Shown piece by piece: positions 1-7,552 of a DNA stretch of 22,300 nt. Position 1 is the stretch's first letter, and every line of letters starts with the position of its first letter. A program made the translations under genes and the position numbers. The notes below the pieces were generated by a model, which was not told where the DNA came from, searched no databases, and saw nothing but the letters and a program-made list of their open reading frames with translations. This stretch comes from an uncultured Marvinbryantia sp. (GTDB lineage: Bacteria; Bacillota; Clostridia; Lachnospirales; Lachnospiraceae). The stretch is from positions 1 to 22,300 of the forward strand of contig CANQJX010000004.1 of the NCBI GenBank assembly GCA_947624335.1, given 5' to 3'.

Positions 1-752
1 TTGGTCACCTGCAGGCCGGCGGCATTATGCAGTCCGTTTACCAGCGTTTTCCTGCGCTGGTTAAAAGACGCGCGGATAATTTCAAACAGGAGTTTTTCGC
101 TGCGCACCGCGACCGGGGGCTTTTCATACCGTTCCAGCCGGATAACCGCGCTTCCTACTTTGGGGCGCGGCAGAAAGCAGTTGGGCGGAACATTCGCCGC
201 AATATAGGGCCTGCAGTAGTACTGTACCGCCAGCGACAGCGCCCCATAATCCTTGCTTCCGGGATTGGCCTGCATCCGCTGCGCCACTTCTTTTTGCACC
301 ATCACCGTGATGCTTTGCACGGGCACATGATTTTCCAAAAGCCCCATGATAATCGGCGTTGTAATGTAATAAGGCAGATTTGCCACAATTTTTACCGGCC
401 GCCCGCCGTTTTTTTCCGCCACCAGAGCGGCGATATCCAGTTTTAAAATATCCGCATTCAGAAGTTCCACATTATCGTATGCGCTAAGCGTTTCCTGAAG
501 GATCGGGATCAGCATTTTATCGATCTCTACCGCTATTACCCGTCCCGCCGCTTCCGCAAGGTACTGCGTCAGGGTGCCGATGCCGGGTCCGATTTCCAGA
601 ACCAGATCTTCCCCGGTGATCTGCGCCGCCGCGATAATTTTTTCCAGTACATGCCCGTCGATCAAAAAATTCTGTCCGAATTTTTTCCGGAACGCAAATT
701 CATATTTTTGAATAATCTCTATTGTTTTCTGCGGATTTGAAAGTTTCTCCAT
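1..752 (-). CDS. rsmA: 16S rRNA (adenine-N6,N6)-dimethyltransferase RsmA/KsgA, C-terminus cut by window edge
   Basis: Dimethylates the two adjacent adenines in the 3'-terminal hairpin of 16S rRNA using S-adenosylmethionine, a late step of small-subunit maturation in the cytoplasm. The 250 codons visible contain the family hallmarks in order: FGQNFLID at about residues 25-32, the SAM-binding motif EIGPGIGT at about 53-60, an acidic EID after the second strand, NLPYY at about 125-129 (the catalytic motif IV), and a C-terminal region with FLPRPKVGSAVIRL and RASFNQRRKTL. Family members are usually about 280-290 residues, so some 35 residues lie outside the window. The ATG at 750-752 begins 12 bases after the tatD stop, so the two genes are probably co-transcribed; the upstream GAGGG is a modest ribosome binding site. 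No sign of decay. Confidence 0.96.
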   Translation of the reverse strand, partial: MEKLSNPQKTIEIIQKYEFAFRKKFGQNFLIDGHVLEKIIAAAQITGEDLVLEIGPGIGTLTQYLAEAAGRVIAVEIDKMLIPILQETLSAYDNVELLNADILKLDIAALVAEKNGGRPVKIVANLPYYITTPIIMGLLENHVPVQSITVMVQKEVAQRMQANPGSKDYGALSLAVQYYCRPYIAANVPPNCFLPRPKVGSAVIRLERYEKPPVAVRSEKLLFEIIRASFNQRRKTLVNGLHNAAGLQVT

Positions 753-764
753 ACGCCGGCGCCC

Positions 765-1553
765 TCACTCTTTCTGAATCCTGATCCGGTATACCCGTTC
801 GGCGTTTTCGCAGGTCGCCCGCTCTACCTGTTTTGCAGACAGTCCCTTAATGCGCGCAATTTCTTCTATAATCAGCGGAAGATAAAGGGAACAGTTGCGC
901 TCGCCGCGGTGAGGAACGGGAGCAAGATACGGACAATCCGTTTCCACTACAATATCCCCGATGTCCAGCTCCGCCGCCACTTCTTTTACCACGCGCGCGT
1001 TTTTAAACGTAACCACGCCGCCGATCCCGATCAGATAGCCCAGCTTTACATATTCTCGCGCCATTTCTGCCGAGCCGGAAAAGCAGTGAATAATCCCGCC
1101 GCGAAATCCGGGCCTGCCCGCGTGATGCGCCCTGATAATGTCAAAGGTATCCTGCGCCGCGTCCCGGCTGTGAATCACAACCGGCAGTTCTGTCTCCAGC
1201 GCCAGTTCCAACTGACGGATAAACCACTTCTTCTGTACTTCGTGCGGTTCTACGTTCCAGTGATAATCCAGGCCGATCTCGCCTACGGCAACCGCTTTCT
1301 TATCTGCCAGCATACCGCGCAGTTCTTCTATTTTTTCATCGTCGAGTTCTCCCACGCAGTCCGGATGAACCCCAATCGCGCCATATACATGCCCGTACGC
1401 GTGCATCATCTGATAGGTGTCGCGCGCCGTGCGCATGCTGGCGCCGACATTTACTACCGCTCCGATCCCGTTTTGCAAAAGGCTCTCCAGCAGTTTTTCG
1501 CGGTCTTCTGCAAACGCTTCGTCGTCATAGTGGGCATGTGTTTCAAAAATCAT
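765..1553 (-). CDS. tatD: TatD family metal-dependent deoxyribonuclease
   Basis: A 262-residue cytoplasmic TIM-barrel metallohydrolase of the TatD/YcfH family; family members act as 3'-5' exonucleases or DNases in DNA repair or turnover. The metal ligands are all visible: H6 and H8 in FETHAHYDD, E92 in GEIGLDYHW, H128 in HSRDA, H156 in HCFSG and D206 in ETDCPYLAP. Length matches the family. The ATG at 1551-1553 is preceded by AAAAGGAGACCTTT, a good ribosome binding site. It sits 26 bases after the beta-helix gene and 12 bases before rsmA. The tatD-rsmA pairing is common in Firmicutes (often with a small RNase M5 gene between, absent here). Which TatD paralogue it is cannot be said. Confidence 0.95.
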   Translation of the reverse strand: MIFETHAHYDDEAFAEDREKLLESLLQNGIGAVVNVGASMRTARDTYQMMHAYGHVYGAIGVHPDCVGELDDEKIEELRGMLADKKAVAVGEIGLDYHWNVEPHEVQKKWFIRQLELALETELPVVIHSRDAAQDTFDIIRAHHAGRPGFRGGIIHCFSGSAEMAREYVKLGYLIGIGGVVTFKNARVVKEVAAELDIGDIVVETDCPYLAPVPHRGERNCSLYLPLIIEEIARIKGLSAKQVERATCENAERVYRIRIQKE

Positions 1554-1579
1554 AAAGGTCTCCTTTTCCCTCGTTCGCC

Positions 1580-3733
1580 TTATTTTACTTTTACCGTGCA
1601 GACCGCTTTCTTTTTTCCCGATTTTACAATGATTTTTGCCTTGCCTTTCTTAACCGCCTGTACCTCGCCCTTTGCGCTGACCCTGACGATCCTGCGGTTC
1701 GTTGAGCGAAACGTTACTTTCTGCCCGGAAGTTAACGGCTGCACCTTTGCCTTTAGCGTAAATGTCTTGCCCGGTTTCAGCGTATAATTTTTATAGTTTA
1801 AGGTAACTTTTGTTGTCTTCACGCTGGATTTTTGGACTTTTACGGTAATTTTTTTCTTAAGCCCGCTTGCCAGCGTAACCGTTATCACAGCTTTCCCCGC
1901 TTTTTTCCCGGTGATTTTCCCTTTTCCGTTAACCGAGGCGATCCTCGGATTGCTGCTCTTCCACGATCTTACGCTGTCCCCTTTGGCCAGTTTGGTGACT
2001 TTTATCGTATAGGACTGTTTTACTTTCAGCGGAACCGTCGTCATGCTGACTTTGATCGTCGGCTTCAGCTTCGCAAGGCTTCTGGTTTTTGCCTTCATGC
2101 AGACCTGGCAGAAGCTTTGCTCCTGCCCTTTTGCGAGCGCCGTAGCCGCCCTTGTTTTTACCCAGGAACCGTATTTGTGCGAATGCGTCGCAAACTGGTT
2201 TCCCGAAATCCGGCAGGAGGATACGTTTTGTACGCTCAGTCCTCTTTTTCCGATGGTATTGCCTGATACGGCGCAGCCGCTGCAGTAAGCCCCCAGATAA
2301 ATATCGCGGTTGCTCTTTGCCGTGCTGTTGGTCGTATTTTTTTCGATGGTCGCACGGCACGGCGAAGAAGCGCTGCCAAACGCATAAATTCCGTGTCCGG
2401 CGCAGCCGGTCACCGTGTTTTCGGATATGGTGCAGCGTTTTGTCCCGTTTATATAGATGCCCGCCTTTTTTCCGTTTTGAATCCGGTTGCCCGACACCGT
2501 CGCGTTTGTGCATTTGATCAGGCAGATGCCGTTTTCCTGCGGATTTGTAATGGTATTGTTCCGAATTACAACCTCGCTTTTGCTGTCGGCATAAATACTG
2601 TTGCTCTTCGCGGCGGTAATCGTGTTATCCGATATTTCCGCCGCGGCGCCCTCGCCGATCTGGATGCCGTATGTCGTTGTATTCTGTATGGTATTGCCTT
2701 TGATAACGGCGTTCTTTCCGGTTACATAGATCAGTTTGCGCGCGCCGTTTACCCGGTTCCCGCTTACGGTCAGCGCGTCGAAGGTATATCCGTTAACGCA
2801 ATTTGCCGTGATATTGGTAAAGGTATTATTGAAAATGGAAATCGCCGTCGGATGCTGTTTCCCCGCGTTATGGTGATTGCCGATGCCGGCAAACACATTC
2901 TGAAACAGGCAGTTCTGCACCGTAATATTTTTCGACACAGTTCCGTCCAGCGGATACGCCGACGATTCTCCTGCCCCCGGAAAATCCAGATGGATTGCCT
3001 CGATCGACTCGTATCTGCCGGTATCTCCCCGCGGATGGGCGCCCCAGAAAGCCGCGCTGTCTCCGCGGTAAGCAACCGCGTTTTCGAAACGCACGCCGTC
3101 CACCTTTGCGGTATCCACGCCGCTTAAATTCAAAAAATGATTTGTTGCGCCCTTACAGATTACATTCTGAATTGTAATATTGTGCCCGTGCCTTAGGCTG
3201 AAGATGCCGTTGTTGCCCGTTCCTGCGCCGCTGTTGCGGTTCCATGTGCCGCCCCGTATCACCACATTTTGAATCTGCGTATAACCGCCGTGCGTACAGG
3301 AGGAACCGCTGCAGATGTCTCCCTGCGCGTCAAGATGTCTGTCAAATACCATGCTGCCGTCCAAAAATGTGGCGACCACCGTCGCGCCGTCCTCCAGCGC
3401 CAGTATCGTGTTGGAATAAATCGGCAGGCCTCTGCTGATATAGTAAGTGCCTGCCGGCACATGCACCGTCAGGGTTCCGTCTGTGACAAGCGCCTGCTGC
3501 AGCGCGTCCACAAATGCCTGCGCGTCGTCCGCGCTGTCCGCTCCGTTTGCGCCGTACGCGGCAACGCTGATCTCGCCGGGCGCCTCTGAAATTGCCCGCG
3601 GCATGTTCCGCATCTGGCGAATGCTTTTGGCATCGATCGCGTCATAAGCCCGATCTTCCTCAAAAGCGGAAGCCGTCTGCGTCAGCATGCCTGTAAGCAG
3701 GCATACAAACATTGCCATGATCCATTTTTTCAT
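1580..3733 (-). CDS. Secreted right-handed beta-helix protein with two C-terminal BIG2-like domains
   Basis: A 717-residue exported protein. Signal peptide at residues 1-23 (KKW start, hydrophobic core, cleavage after ASA). Residues 58-80 carry the AYGANGADSADDAQAF motif that opens pectate-lyase-fold proteins. From about 150 to 513 there are repeated coils of the type VSGNRI, ISDNTI, IRNNTI and IENGNT-like turns, the parallel beta-helix pattern. A short HSHKYGSW...FCQVC segment (516-546) resembles the cysteine repeats found in Clostridia surface proteins. Two bacterial Ig-like (BIG2) domains follow (about 559-634 and 637-717), lysine-rich and ending at the C-terminus with no sorting signal. 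Such helices bind or cleave polysaccharides, but no catalytic residues can be assigned, so the substrate is unknown. Its ATG overlaps the stop of the kinase gene by 4 bases, implying translational coupling. Confidence 0.88.
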   Translation of the reverse strand: MKKWIMAMFVCLLTGMLTQTASAFEEDRAYDAIDAKSIRQMRNMPRAISEAPGEISVAAYGANGADSADDAQAFVDALQQALVTDGTLTVHVPAGTYYISRGLPIYSNTILALEDGATVVATFLDGSMVFDRHLDAQGDICSGSSCTHGGYTQIQNVVIRGGTWNRNSGAGTGNNGIFSLRHGHNITIQNVICKGATNHFLNLSGVDTAKVDGVRFENAVAYRGDSAAFWGAHPRGDTGRYESIEAIHLDFPGAGESSAYPLDGTVSKNITVQNCLFQNVFAGIGNHHNAGKQHPTAISIFNNTFTNITANCVNGYTFDALTVSGNRVNGARKLIYVTGKNAVIKGNTIQNTTTYGIQIGEGAAAEISDNTITAAKSNSIYADSKSEVVIRNNTITNPQENGICLIKCTNATVSGNRIQNGKKAGIYINGTKRCTISENTVTGCAGHGIYAFGSASSPCRATIEKNTTNSTAKSNRDIYLGAYCSGCAVSGNTIGKRGLSVQNVSSCRISGNQFATHSHKYGSWVKTRAATALAKGQEQSFCQVCMKAKTRSLAKLKPTIKVSMTTVPLKVKQSYTIKVTKLAKGDSVRSWKSSNPRIASVNGKGKITGKKAGKAVITVTLASGLKKKITVKVQKSSVKTTKVTLNYKNYTLKPGKTFTLKAKVQPLTSGQKVTFRSTNRRIVRVSAKGEVQAVKKGKAKIIVKSGKKKAVCTVKVK

Positions 3734-4614
3734 TTTGCTTCTTCCGTTTTCTCTCCCAGCAGCTGCGCTTTATATTGCGGGAATTTTTCTTTTTCCTGCG
3801 CGGAAATTTGCGGGTACTGCGGATTGATCTTTTCCAGTACTTCCAGTATTGCCTCGGACACCAGGTAGCGGCTGTACCATTTCTGGTCGGCCGGAATCAC
3901 ATACCACGGGCTGTCCGGGGTGGCCGTTTCGTTAACGGCGTCCTCATACGCCTTATTGTAATCCTGCCACAGTTCGCGTTCGGACATATCGCTTCCGGAA
4001 AATTTCCAGTTTTTCTCCGGGAGATTCATGCGCTCCAGAAAGCGTTCTTTCTGTTTTTCTTCCGAAACATTCAGGAAAATCTTCAGCACGCGATAGCTGT
4101 TGTCGTAAAGATATTCTTCATAGCTGCGGATATGCTGATAACGTTTTTTGATAAAATCTTTTCCCTTAAGGCATCTCGCCGCCATTTTGTACGTTTTATA
4201 CAGCTTGTGTACCTTTACCACCAGCACGTCCTCATAGTAAGAGCGGTTAAAAATAGCGATCATTCCCCTTGCCGGCAGATTGCGGTTGCACCGCCACAGA
4301 TAATCGTGCGCCAGTTCTTCCTTTGACGGCTGCTTATAGCTGTAAACCTGTACGCCCTGCGGATTGACTCCTCCCATGACGTGGCGGATCGTACTGTCTT
4401 TGCCCGCCGCGTCGCGCGCCTGTAAAATGATCAGCAGCCCTTCCTTGCCCTCCGCATACAGTTTATCCTGCAGCGCGAAAATTTTTTCCTGATTTTTCTC
4501 CGTCCTGGCAAGAATCTTTTCCTTGTCGACTCCGTCCTTCTTACTGTTGGTCGGCAACTTTTTTAAACTTAATTTTCTGCTCCCGTCAAAACGGTATGAA
4601 TCCAATTGTGACAT
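3730..4614 (-). CDS. Polyphosphate kinase 2 family phosphotransferase
   Basis: A 294-residue PPK2-family enzyme, which transfers phosphate between inorganic polyphosphate and nucleoside mono- or diphosphates in the cytoplasm. The P-loop-like motif ARDAAGKDS is at residues 66-74, followed by the conserved GGVNPQG and the Walker-B-like IAIFNRSYYED at 119-129. ENWKFS-type and DMSERELW residues lie in the lid region. It is a single-domain protein of the usual length for the PPK2 class that phosphorylates NMP/NDP with polyP, but whether it prefers AMP, ADP or both cannot be read. The ATG at 4612-4614 has GGAGG 12 bases upstream, a slightly long spacing. I see no convincing sigma-A promoter in 4615-4725. 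The stop overlaps the start of the beta-helix gene (ATGA). Confidence 0.92.
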   Translation of the reverse strand: MSQLDSYRFDGSRKLSLKKLPTNSKKDGVDKEKILARTEKNQEKIFALQDKLYAEGKEGLLIILQARDAAGKDSTIRHVMGGVNPQGVQVYSYKQPSKEELAHDYLWRCNRNLPARGMIAIFNRSYYEDVLVVKVHKLYKTYKMAARCLKGKDFIKKRYQHIRSYEEYLYDNSYRVLKIFLNVSEEKQKERFLERMNLPEKNWKFSGSDMSERELWQDYNKAYEDAVNETATPDSPWYVIPADQKWYSRYLVSEAILEVLEKINPQYPQISAQEKEKFPQYKAQLLGEKTEEAK

Positions 4615-4725
4615 ACGCTTTCCCCGCCTCCCTGTAATCTGTTTTGGTACGAGTCATACTCTTTTAACAATTATGACATATTTTTTAAAAAAAATCTACC
4701 TGTTTCTTTTTCTATTCCGATCTCC

Positions 4726-4755
4726 TTGACAATCCATCCCGTTTTGAAATATACT
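4726..4755 (+). promoter_or_regulatory. Sigma-A-type promoter for the cation antiporter
   Basis: A TTGACA -35 box (4726-4731), an 18-base spacer and a TATACT -10 box (4750-4755) precede the antiporter gene. The expected start of transcription is near 4762. This promoter overlaps any longer N-terminus of the reading frame, which supports the internal ATG at 4801 as the true start. Confidence 0.8.
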
Positions 4756-4800
4756 TTTCAGACAGGAAGAAATGAATCCGTTTTTGGGGAGGGAAACCAT

Positions 4801-5733
4801 ATGCTGACTTCTGTTTTTTTATTCGTACTGGGTTTGATTATCATATGCTACGGCGGAGATAAGTTCGTAGACAACGCCGTGATCGTCGCAAAGCGCCTCG
4901 GCATGTCGGAGATCATGGTGGGCGCCACCATCGTCAGTATCGGTACCACGCTGCCGGAAGTTCTCGTCTCCACAACGGCGGCCTTTGACGGTTCCGCCGC
5001 CATATGCGCCGGGAACGCCTACGGCTCCATTATCTGCAACACTGCCCTCATCGCGGGCATCAGCCAATTCTGCCGTCCCTCCAAAGGCACAGATAAAAAA
5101 TCCTTTACCTGGAATGTGAGCCTGTTCTTTTTGTTCAGCCTCCTCCTGTTTCTGGTTCAATGGAAGACCGGCAGGATCTCCCGACCGTTCGGATTTCTTT
5201 TGCTTGCCGGCTTTGTAATTTATACAATCGGATATATCCGCATCGCCGCGGCGGGCGGCGCAGGCGCAGGCGGCGAAACCACCGAACGGCCTTTGTATCT
5301 CGCGATTCTTCTGATGGCCGTTTTTGCGGCTGCGCTCTTTGTGGGCGCGCGGCTGCTGGTCGATAACGGAATCGTTCTCGCAAAAGCAATCGGGGTGCCG
5401 GAACGCGTAATTGCCGTCACCTTTATCGCCCTCGGCACATCTTTGCCGGAACTGGTTACCACCATTACCTCGCTGGTAAAAGGATACGCAAGTCTGGGCC
5501 TGGGCAATATTTTAGGCGCAAACCTCCTGAATCTGCTGCTTGTCATCGGTATCCCGGCATCCATTTCCGGTTTTTCCGTAGAACGGCAGACAACGTTTGT
5601 CGACGTTCCGGTGTCAATCGCCGTTATGCTGATTCTGACCATACCCTTTATCCTGAAAAAACGCGGTTACCGCCTGCAGGGGCTTGCCCTGCTTTTGGTG
5701 TACGCCGGTTATTGTGTCTTCAGTTTTCTGTAA
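4801..5733 (+). CDS. Calcium/sodium antiporter, CaCA superfamily (YrbG/CaxA type)
   Basis: A 310-residue integral membrane exchanger that swaps Ca2+ for Na+ or H+ across the cytoplasmic membrane. It has the two inverted alpha repeats of the family: GATIVSIGTTLPE (about residues 41-53) with GNAYGSIICN (71-80), and IAVTFIALGTSLPE with GNILGANLLN in the second half. About ten hydrophobic segments can be counted. The frame is open upstream to 4726, but I chose ATG 4801: it follows GGGGAGGG at 4786-4793 with good spacing, and the promoter lies inside the longer frame. The gene stands alone between the leftward kinase gene and a probable small RNA. The transported cation is inferred from the family. 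Confidence 0.93.
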   Translation: MLTSVFLFVLGLIIICYGGDKFVDNAVIVAKRLGMSEIMVGATIVSIGTTLPEVLVSTTAAFDGSAAICAGNAYGSIICNTALIAGISQFCRPSKGTDKKSFTWNVSLFFLFSLLLFLVQWKTGRISRPFGFLLLAGFVIYTIGYIRIAAAGGAGAGGETTERPLYLAILLMAVFAAALFVGARLLVDNGIVLAKAIGVPERVIAVTFIALGTSLPELVTTITSLVKGYASLGLGNILGANLLNLLLVIGIPASISGFSVERQTTFVDVPVSIAVMLILTIPFILKKRGYRLQGLALLLVYAGYCVFSFL

Positions 5734-5822
5734 AATTGTATTGATATTTCCTGTTAATTTTGAATGTTTTGAATTTTTATTCTGAAAAAATAAAATTATT
5801 TTTTATTTTTTTAAAATTTATG
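5734..5822. other. AT-rich spacer between antiporter and small RNA
   Basis: Extremely A/T-rich, with runs of six or seven A or T around 5787-5812. No gene is visible. It could act as an UP element for the strong promoter that follows and could also hold a weak A/U hairpin ending the antiporter transcript. There is no GC-rich terminator stem. Confidence 0.5.
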
Positions 5823-5823
5823 C

Positions 5824-5852
5824 TTGACATATGTTTTGTTATCTGCTATTAT
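5824..5852 (+). promoter_or_regulatory. Near-consensus sigma-A promoter of the orphan RNA
   Basis: Perfect TTGACA -35 (5824-5829), 17-base spacer and TATTAT -10 (5847-5852), immediately downstream of A/T tracts that resemble an UP element. Transcription would start around 5859. This is the closest match to consensus that I found in the window. Confidence 0.8.
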
Positions 5853-5858
5853 AGGCTT

Positions 5859-6014
5859 AACAAAAACAAAGGAGGGCGGACCACCGAAATACGAAAGTAA
5901 CACCTTCAAATAAAATCTAAGGAAAGCGTAGGTACAGTCCAATGGAAGTAGTAAATTCATAAAGAGCTGCTTGATCTCCACAGAAATCAGGCAGCTCTTT
6001 CTCTTTGCTTTTTT
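5859..6014 (+). ncRNA. Probable orphan small RNA, about 155 nt, family unknown
   Basis: The interval is bounded by a near-consensus promoter and an intrinsic terminator and contains no credible open reading frame. An AAAGGAGG at 5868-5875 looks like a Shine-Dalgarno, but no start codon follows at a workable distance. Possible structure: GGAGG (5871-5875) can pair with the later CCTTC, enclosing a CGG/CCG mini-hairpin and a TAC-GAAA-GTA tetraloop hairpin. The next gene to the right is on the opposite strand, so this is not an ordinary riboswitch leader. I do not recognise 6S, SRP, tmRNA, T-box or a common riboswitch consensus in it. Function is unknown; a trans-acting sRNA or a protein-binding RNA is possible. 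Confidence 0.6.
5961..6014 (+). terminator. Intrinsic terminator of the orphan RNA, possibly bidirectional
   Basis: A 15-bp stem (5961-5975 with 5986-6000; one G-U pair) built on AAAGAGCTGC/GCAGCTCTTT, with a 10-base loop, followed by T runs at 6004-6006 and 6009-6014. On the minus strand the same hairpin may end the citrate synthase transcript, although its U-run there is poor. Confidence 0.85.
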
Positions 6015-6048
6015 ATTGGTTGCTGTTTTTATGATTGCTTTTATCTGC

Positions 6049-7419
6049 TTACCGCTCTTCTATCGGTTTAAATTCCAGATGCCGGCCGACGTATTTGTAC
6101 GCCGGACGTATAATCTTACTCGCGTTAATCAGTTCTTCCAGACGGTGCGCGCACCATCCGGGCATACGCGCAATCGCAAAAATCGGCGTAAACAGTTCCT
6201 GCGGAATGTCCAGCATCGAATATACAAATCCGCTGTAAAAATCCACGTTCGCGCAGATATTTTTAAAAATCTTCCGCTGTTCCATGATCAGCCGCGCGGC
6301 AAGCCTTTCCACCAGATCGTACAGCGCAAATTCATCCATCATGCCCTTTTCCTGCGCCAGATCTTTTGCAAACCGCTTTAGGATCACTTCGCGCGGATCG
6401 GACAGCGTGTAAACGGCGTGCCCCATCCCATAGATCAGGCCGGAGCCGTCGAACGCCTCTTTGTTCAGGATTTTCTGCAGATAATCCGAAACCTCTTCCT
6501 CATTTTTCCAGTCTTTCACATGCTCTTTGATATTGGCGAACATATTCTGTACTTTCAGGTTGGCCCCGCCGTGCCGCGGCCCTTTTAAGGAGCCGATGGA
6601 CGCCGCCATGGAAGAATAGGTATCGGTGCCGGACGACGTTACCACATGGGTGGTAAACGTAGAATTATTCCCGCCGCCGTGTTCCGCGTGCAGAATCAGC
6701 GCAATGTCCAGCACCTTCGCCTCCAGTTCCGTATATCCTCCGTCCGGACGCAGCATGAACAGAATATTTTCCGCCAGAGACAGTCCTTTCTTCGGGTTGC
6801 GGATCAAAAGCGTTTCATCCTTGCGGAAATGCCGGTACGCGTGATAAGAGTAAACGGCGATCAGCGGCAGCTTGCAGATCAGTTCCAGGCACTGGCGCAG
6901 CACGTTATGCGGAGAAATATTTTCCGGGTCTTCGTCATAGGTATATAGCGTCAGAATACACCGCTGCATGGAATTCATAATATTCTCATTAGACGCTTTC
7001 ATCACAACGTCTCTTACAAAACGTCCGCTCAGTTCCTGCAGCTCAAACATAACATCCAGAAAACGGTCCAATTCTTTCTGATCCGGCAGCCGGCCGAACA
7101 AAAGCAGATAAACCGTCTCTTCAAACCCGAATTTTCGTCCGCGCAGGCCCTTGATCAGATCGTATACGTTAATGCCCTGGTAATACAGCTCGCCCTCCGC
7201 CGGAATCTGACGCCCGTTGACCAGAGTGTACGCCGTAACGTCTGAGATTTCCGTCAAGCCCGTCAGTACGCCCTTTCCGGCCGAGTCGCGCAGCCCCCGC
7301 TTTACATCATATTCAATATACAGGTTTGGATCGATGCGGTGCCCTTTCATCAATTCCGTTTCCAAACGCTGCATGTCCTCCTGCATGACGTCGGTTCCCA
7401 TCATCCCGTTATCTTCCAT
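6049..7419 (-). CDS. gltA: Citrate synthase
   Basis: A 456-residue cytoplasmic enzyme that condenses acetyl-CoA with oxaloacetate to form citrate, which in Clostridia mainly feeds 2-oxoglutarate and glutamate synthesis. Family signatures are present in order: HAEHG at about residues 244-248, GPRHGGAN (280-287), GMGHAVY with the catalytic His at about 334, and NVDFYSG with the catalytic Asp at about 393, then a C-terminal GWCAHRLEE. An in-frame GTG lies 30 bases upstream, but I chose ATG 7417-7419: the AAGGAGG (7431-7437) lies inside the longer frame and is placed to serve this ATG. The N-terminus is longer than the shortest family members. The gene appears monocistronic, with its own promoter and a leader hairpin. 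2-methylcitrate synthase activity cannot be excluded. Confidence 0.95.
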   Translation of the reverse strand: MEDNGMMGTDVMQEDMQRLETELMKGHRIDPNLYIEYDVKRGLRDSAGKGVLTGLTEISDVTAYTLVNGRQIPAEGELYYQGINVYDLIKGLRGRKFGFEETVYLLLFGRLPDQKELDRFLDVMFELQELSGRFVRDVVMKASNENIMNSMQRCILTLYTYDEDPENISPHNVLRQCLELICKLPLIAVYSYHAYRHFRKDETLLIRNPKKGLSLAENILFMLRPDGGYTELEAKVLDIALILHAEHGGGNNSTFTTHVVTSSGTDTYSSMAASIGSLKGPRHGGANLKVQNMFANIKEHVKDWKNEEEVSDYLQKILNKEAFDGSGLIYGMGHAVYTLSDPREVILKRFAKDLAQEKGMMDEFALYDLVERLAARLIMEQRKIFKNICANVDFYSGFVYSMLDIPQELFTPIFAIARMPGWCAHRLEELINASKIIRPAYKYVGRHLEFKPIEER

Positions 7420-7430
7420 TTTTCCGAAAG

Positions 7431-7437
7431 CCTCCTT
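7431..7437 (-). promoter_or_regulatory. Ribosome binding site of citrate synthase (decides start)
   Basis: AAGGAGG on the minus strand, 11 bases before ATG 7419 and only five bases after the U-run of the leader hairpin. It falls inside the longer GTG-initiated frame, ruling that start unlikely. Confidence 0.75.
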
Positions 7438-7439
7438 GC

Positions 7440-7478
7440 AAAAAGGCACCTATTGCGATGCGGCTCGTAATCGGTGCC
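7440..7478 (-). terminator. Leader hairpin with U-run before citrate synthase (terminator or attenuator)
   Basis: On the minus strand GGCACC (7478-7473) pairs with GGTGCC (7450-7445). Inner ATT/AAT and CGA/TCG pairs are separated by single mismatches and close a GCCGCA loop. Five U residues follow (7444-7440), then the ribosome binding site. It lies downstream of a candidate promoter, so it would act inside the gltA leader. It may instead only stop read-through from the surface-protein gene. Confidence 0.6.
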
Positions 7479-7502
7479 TGAAAATCTTTTTTCTTTTTTT
7501 CT

Positions 7503-7531
7503 ATCTTACATGAAAATACGCTGTTATGCAA
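7503..7531 (-). promoter_or_regulatory. Candidate promoter for citrate synthase
   Basis: On the minus strand TTGCAT (7531-7526), a 17-base spacer and TAAGAT (7508-7503). It lies in the short gap after the surface-protein stop at 7553 and upstream of the leader hairpin. Both boxes are good but not perfect. Confidence 0.55.
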
Positions 7532-7552
7532 CTTTTTTTTGAAAACGCCCGC

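Noticed and set aside
909..1787. 292-codon plus-strand frame opposite tatD
   Set aside because: Shadow of the tatD and beta-helix genes; no ribosome binding site and no recognisable domain, while the minus-strand proteins have intact family motifs.
2949..2960. Partial copy of the shared element (GCGGATACGCC) inside the beta-helix gene
   Set aside because: Only the core matches and the flanking ATATTC and AA are missing; it is in coding sequence, so chance similarity is the simplest explanation.
2393..3127. 244-codon plus-strand frame inside the beta-helix gene
   Set aside because: Antisense shadow; the minus-strand frame has a signal peptide and regular beta-helix repeats.
4615..4725. Promoter for the polyphosphate kinase operon
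   Set aside because: The region is A/T-rich with partial boxes only; no pair with acceptable sequence and 16-18 base spacing was found, so none is annotated.
5941..5961. Six-codon frame starting at ATG 5942 or so within the small RNA
   Set aside because: No ribosome binding site at a useful distance and far too short to support; a leader peptide is unlikely since no downstream gene follows on this strand.
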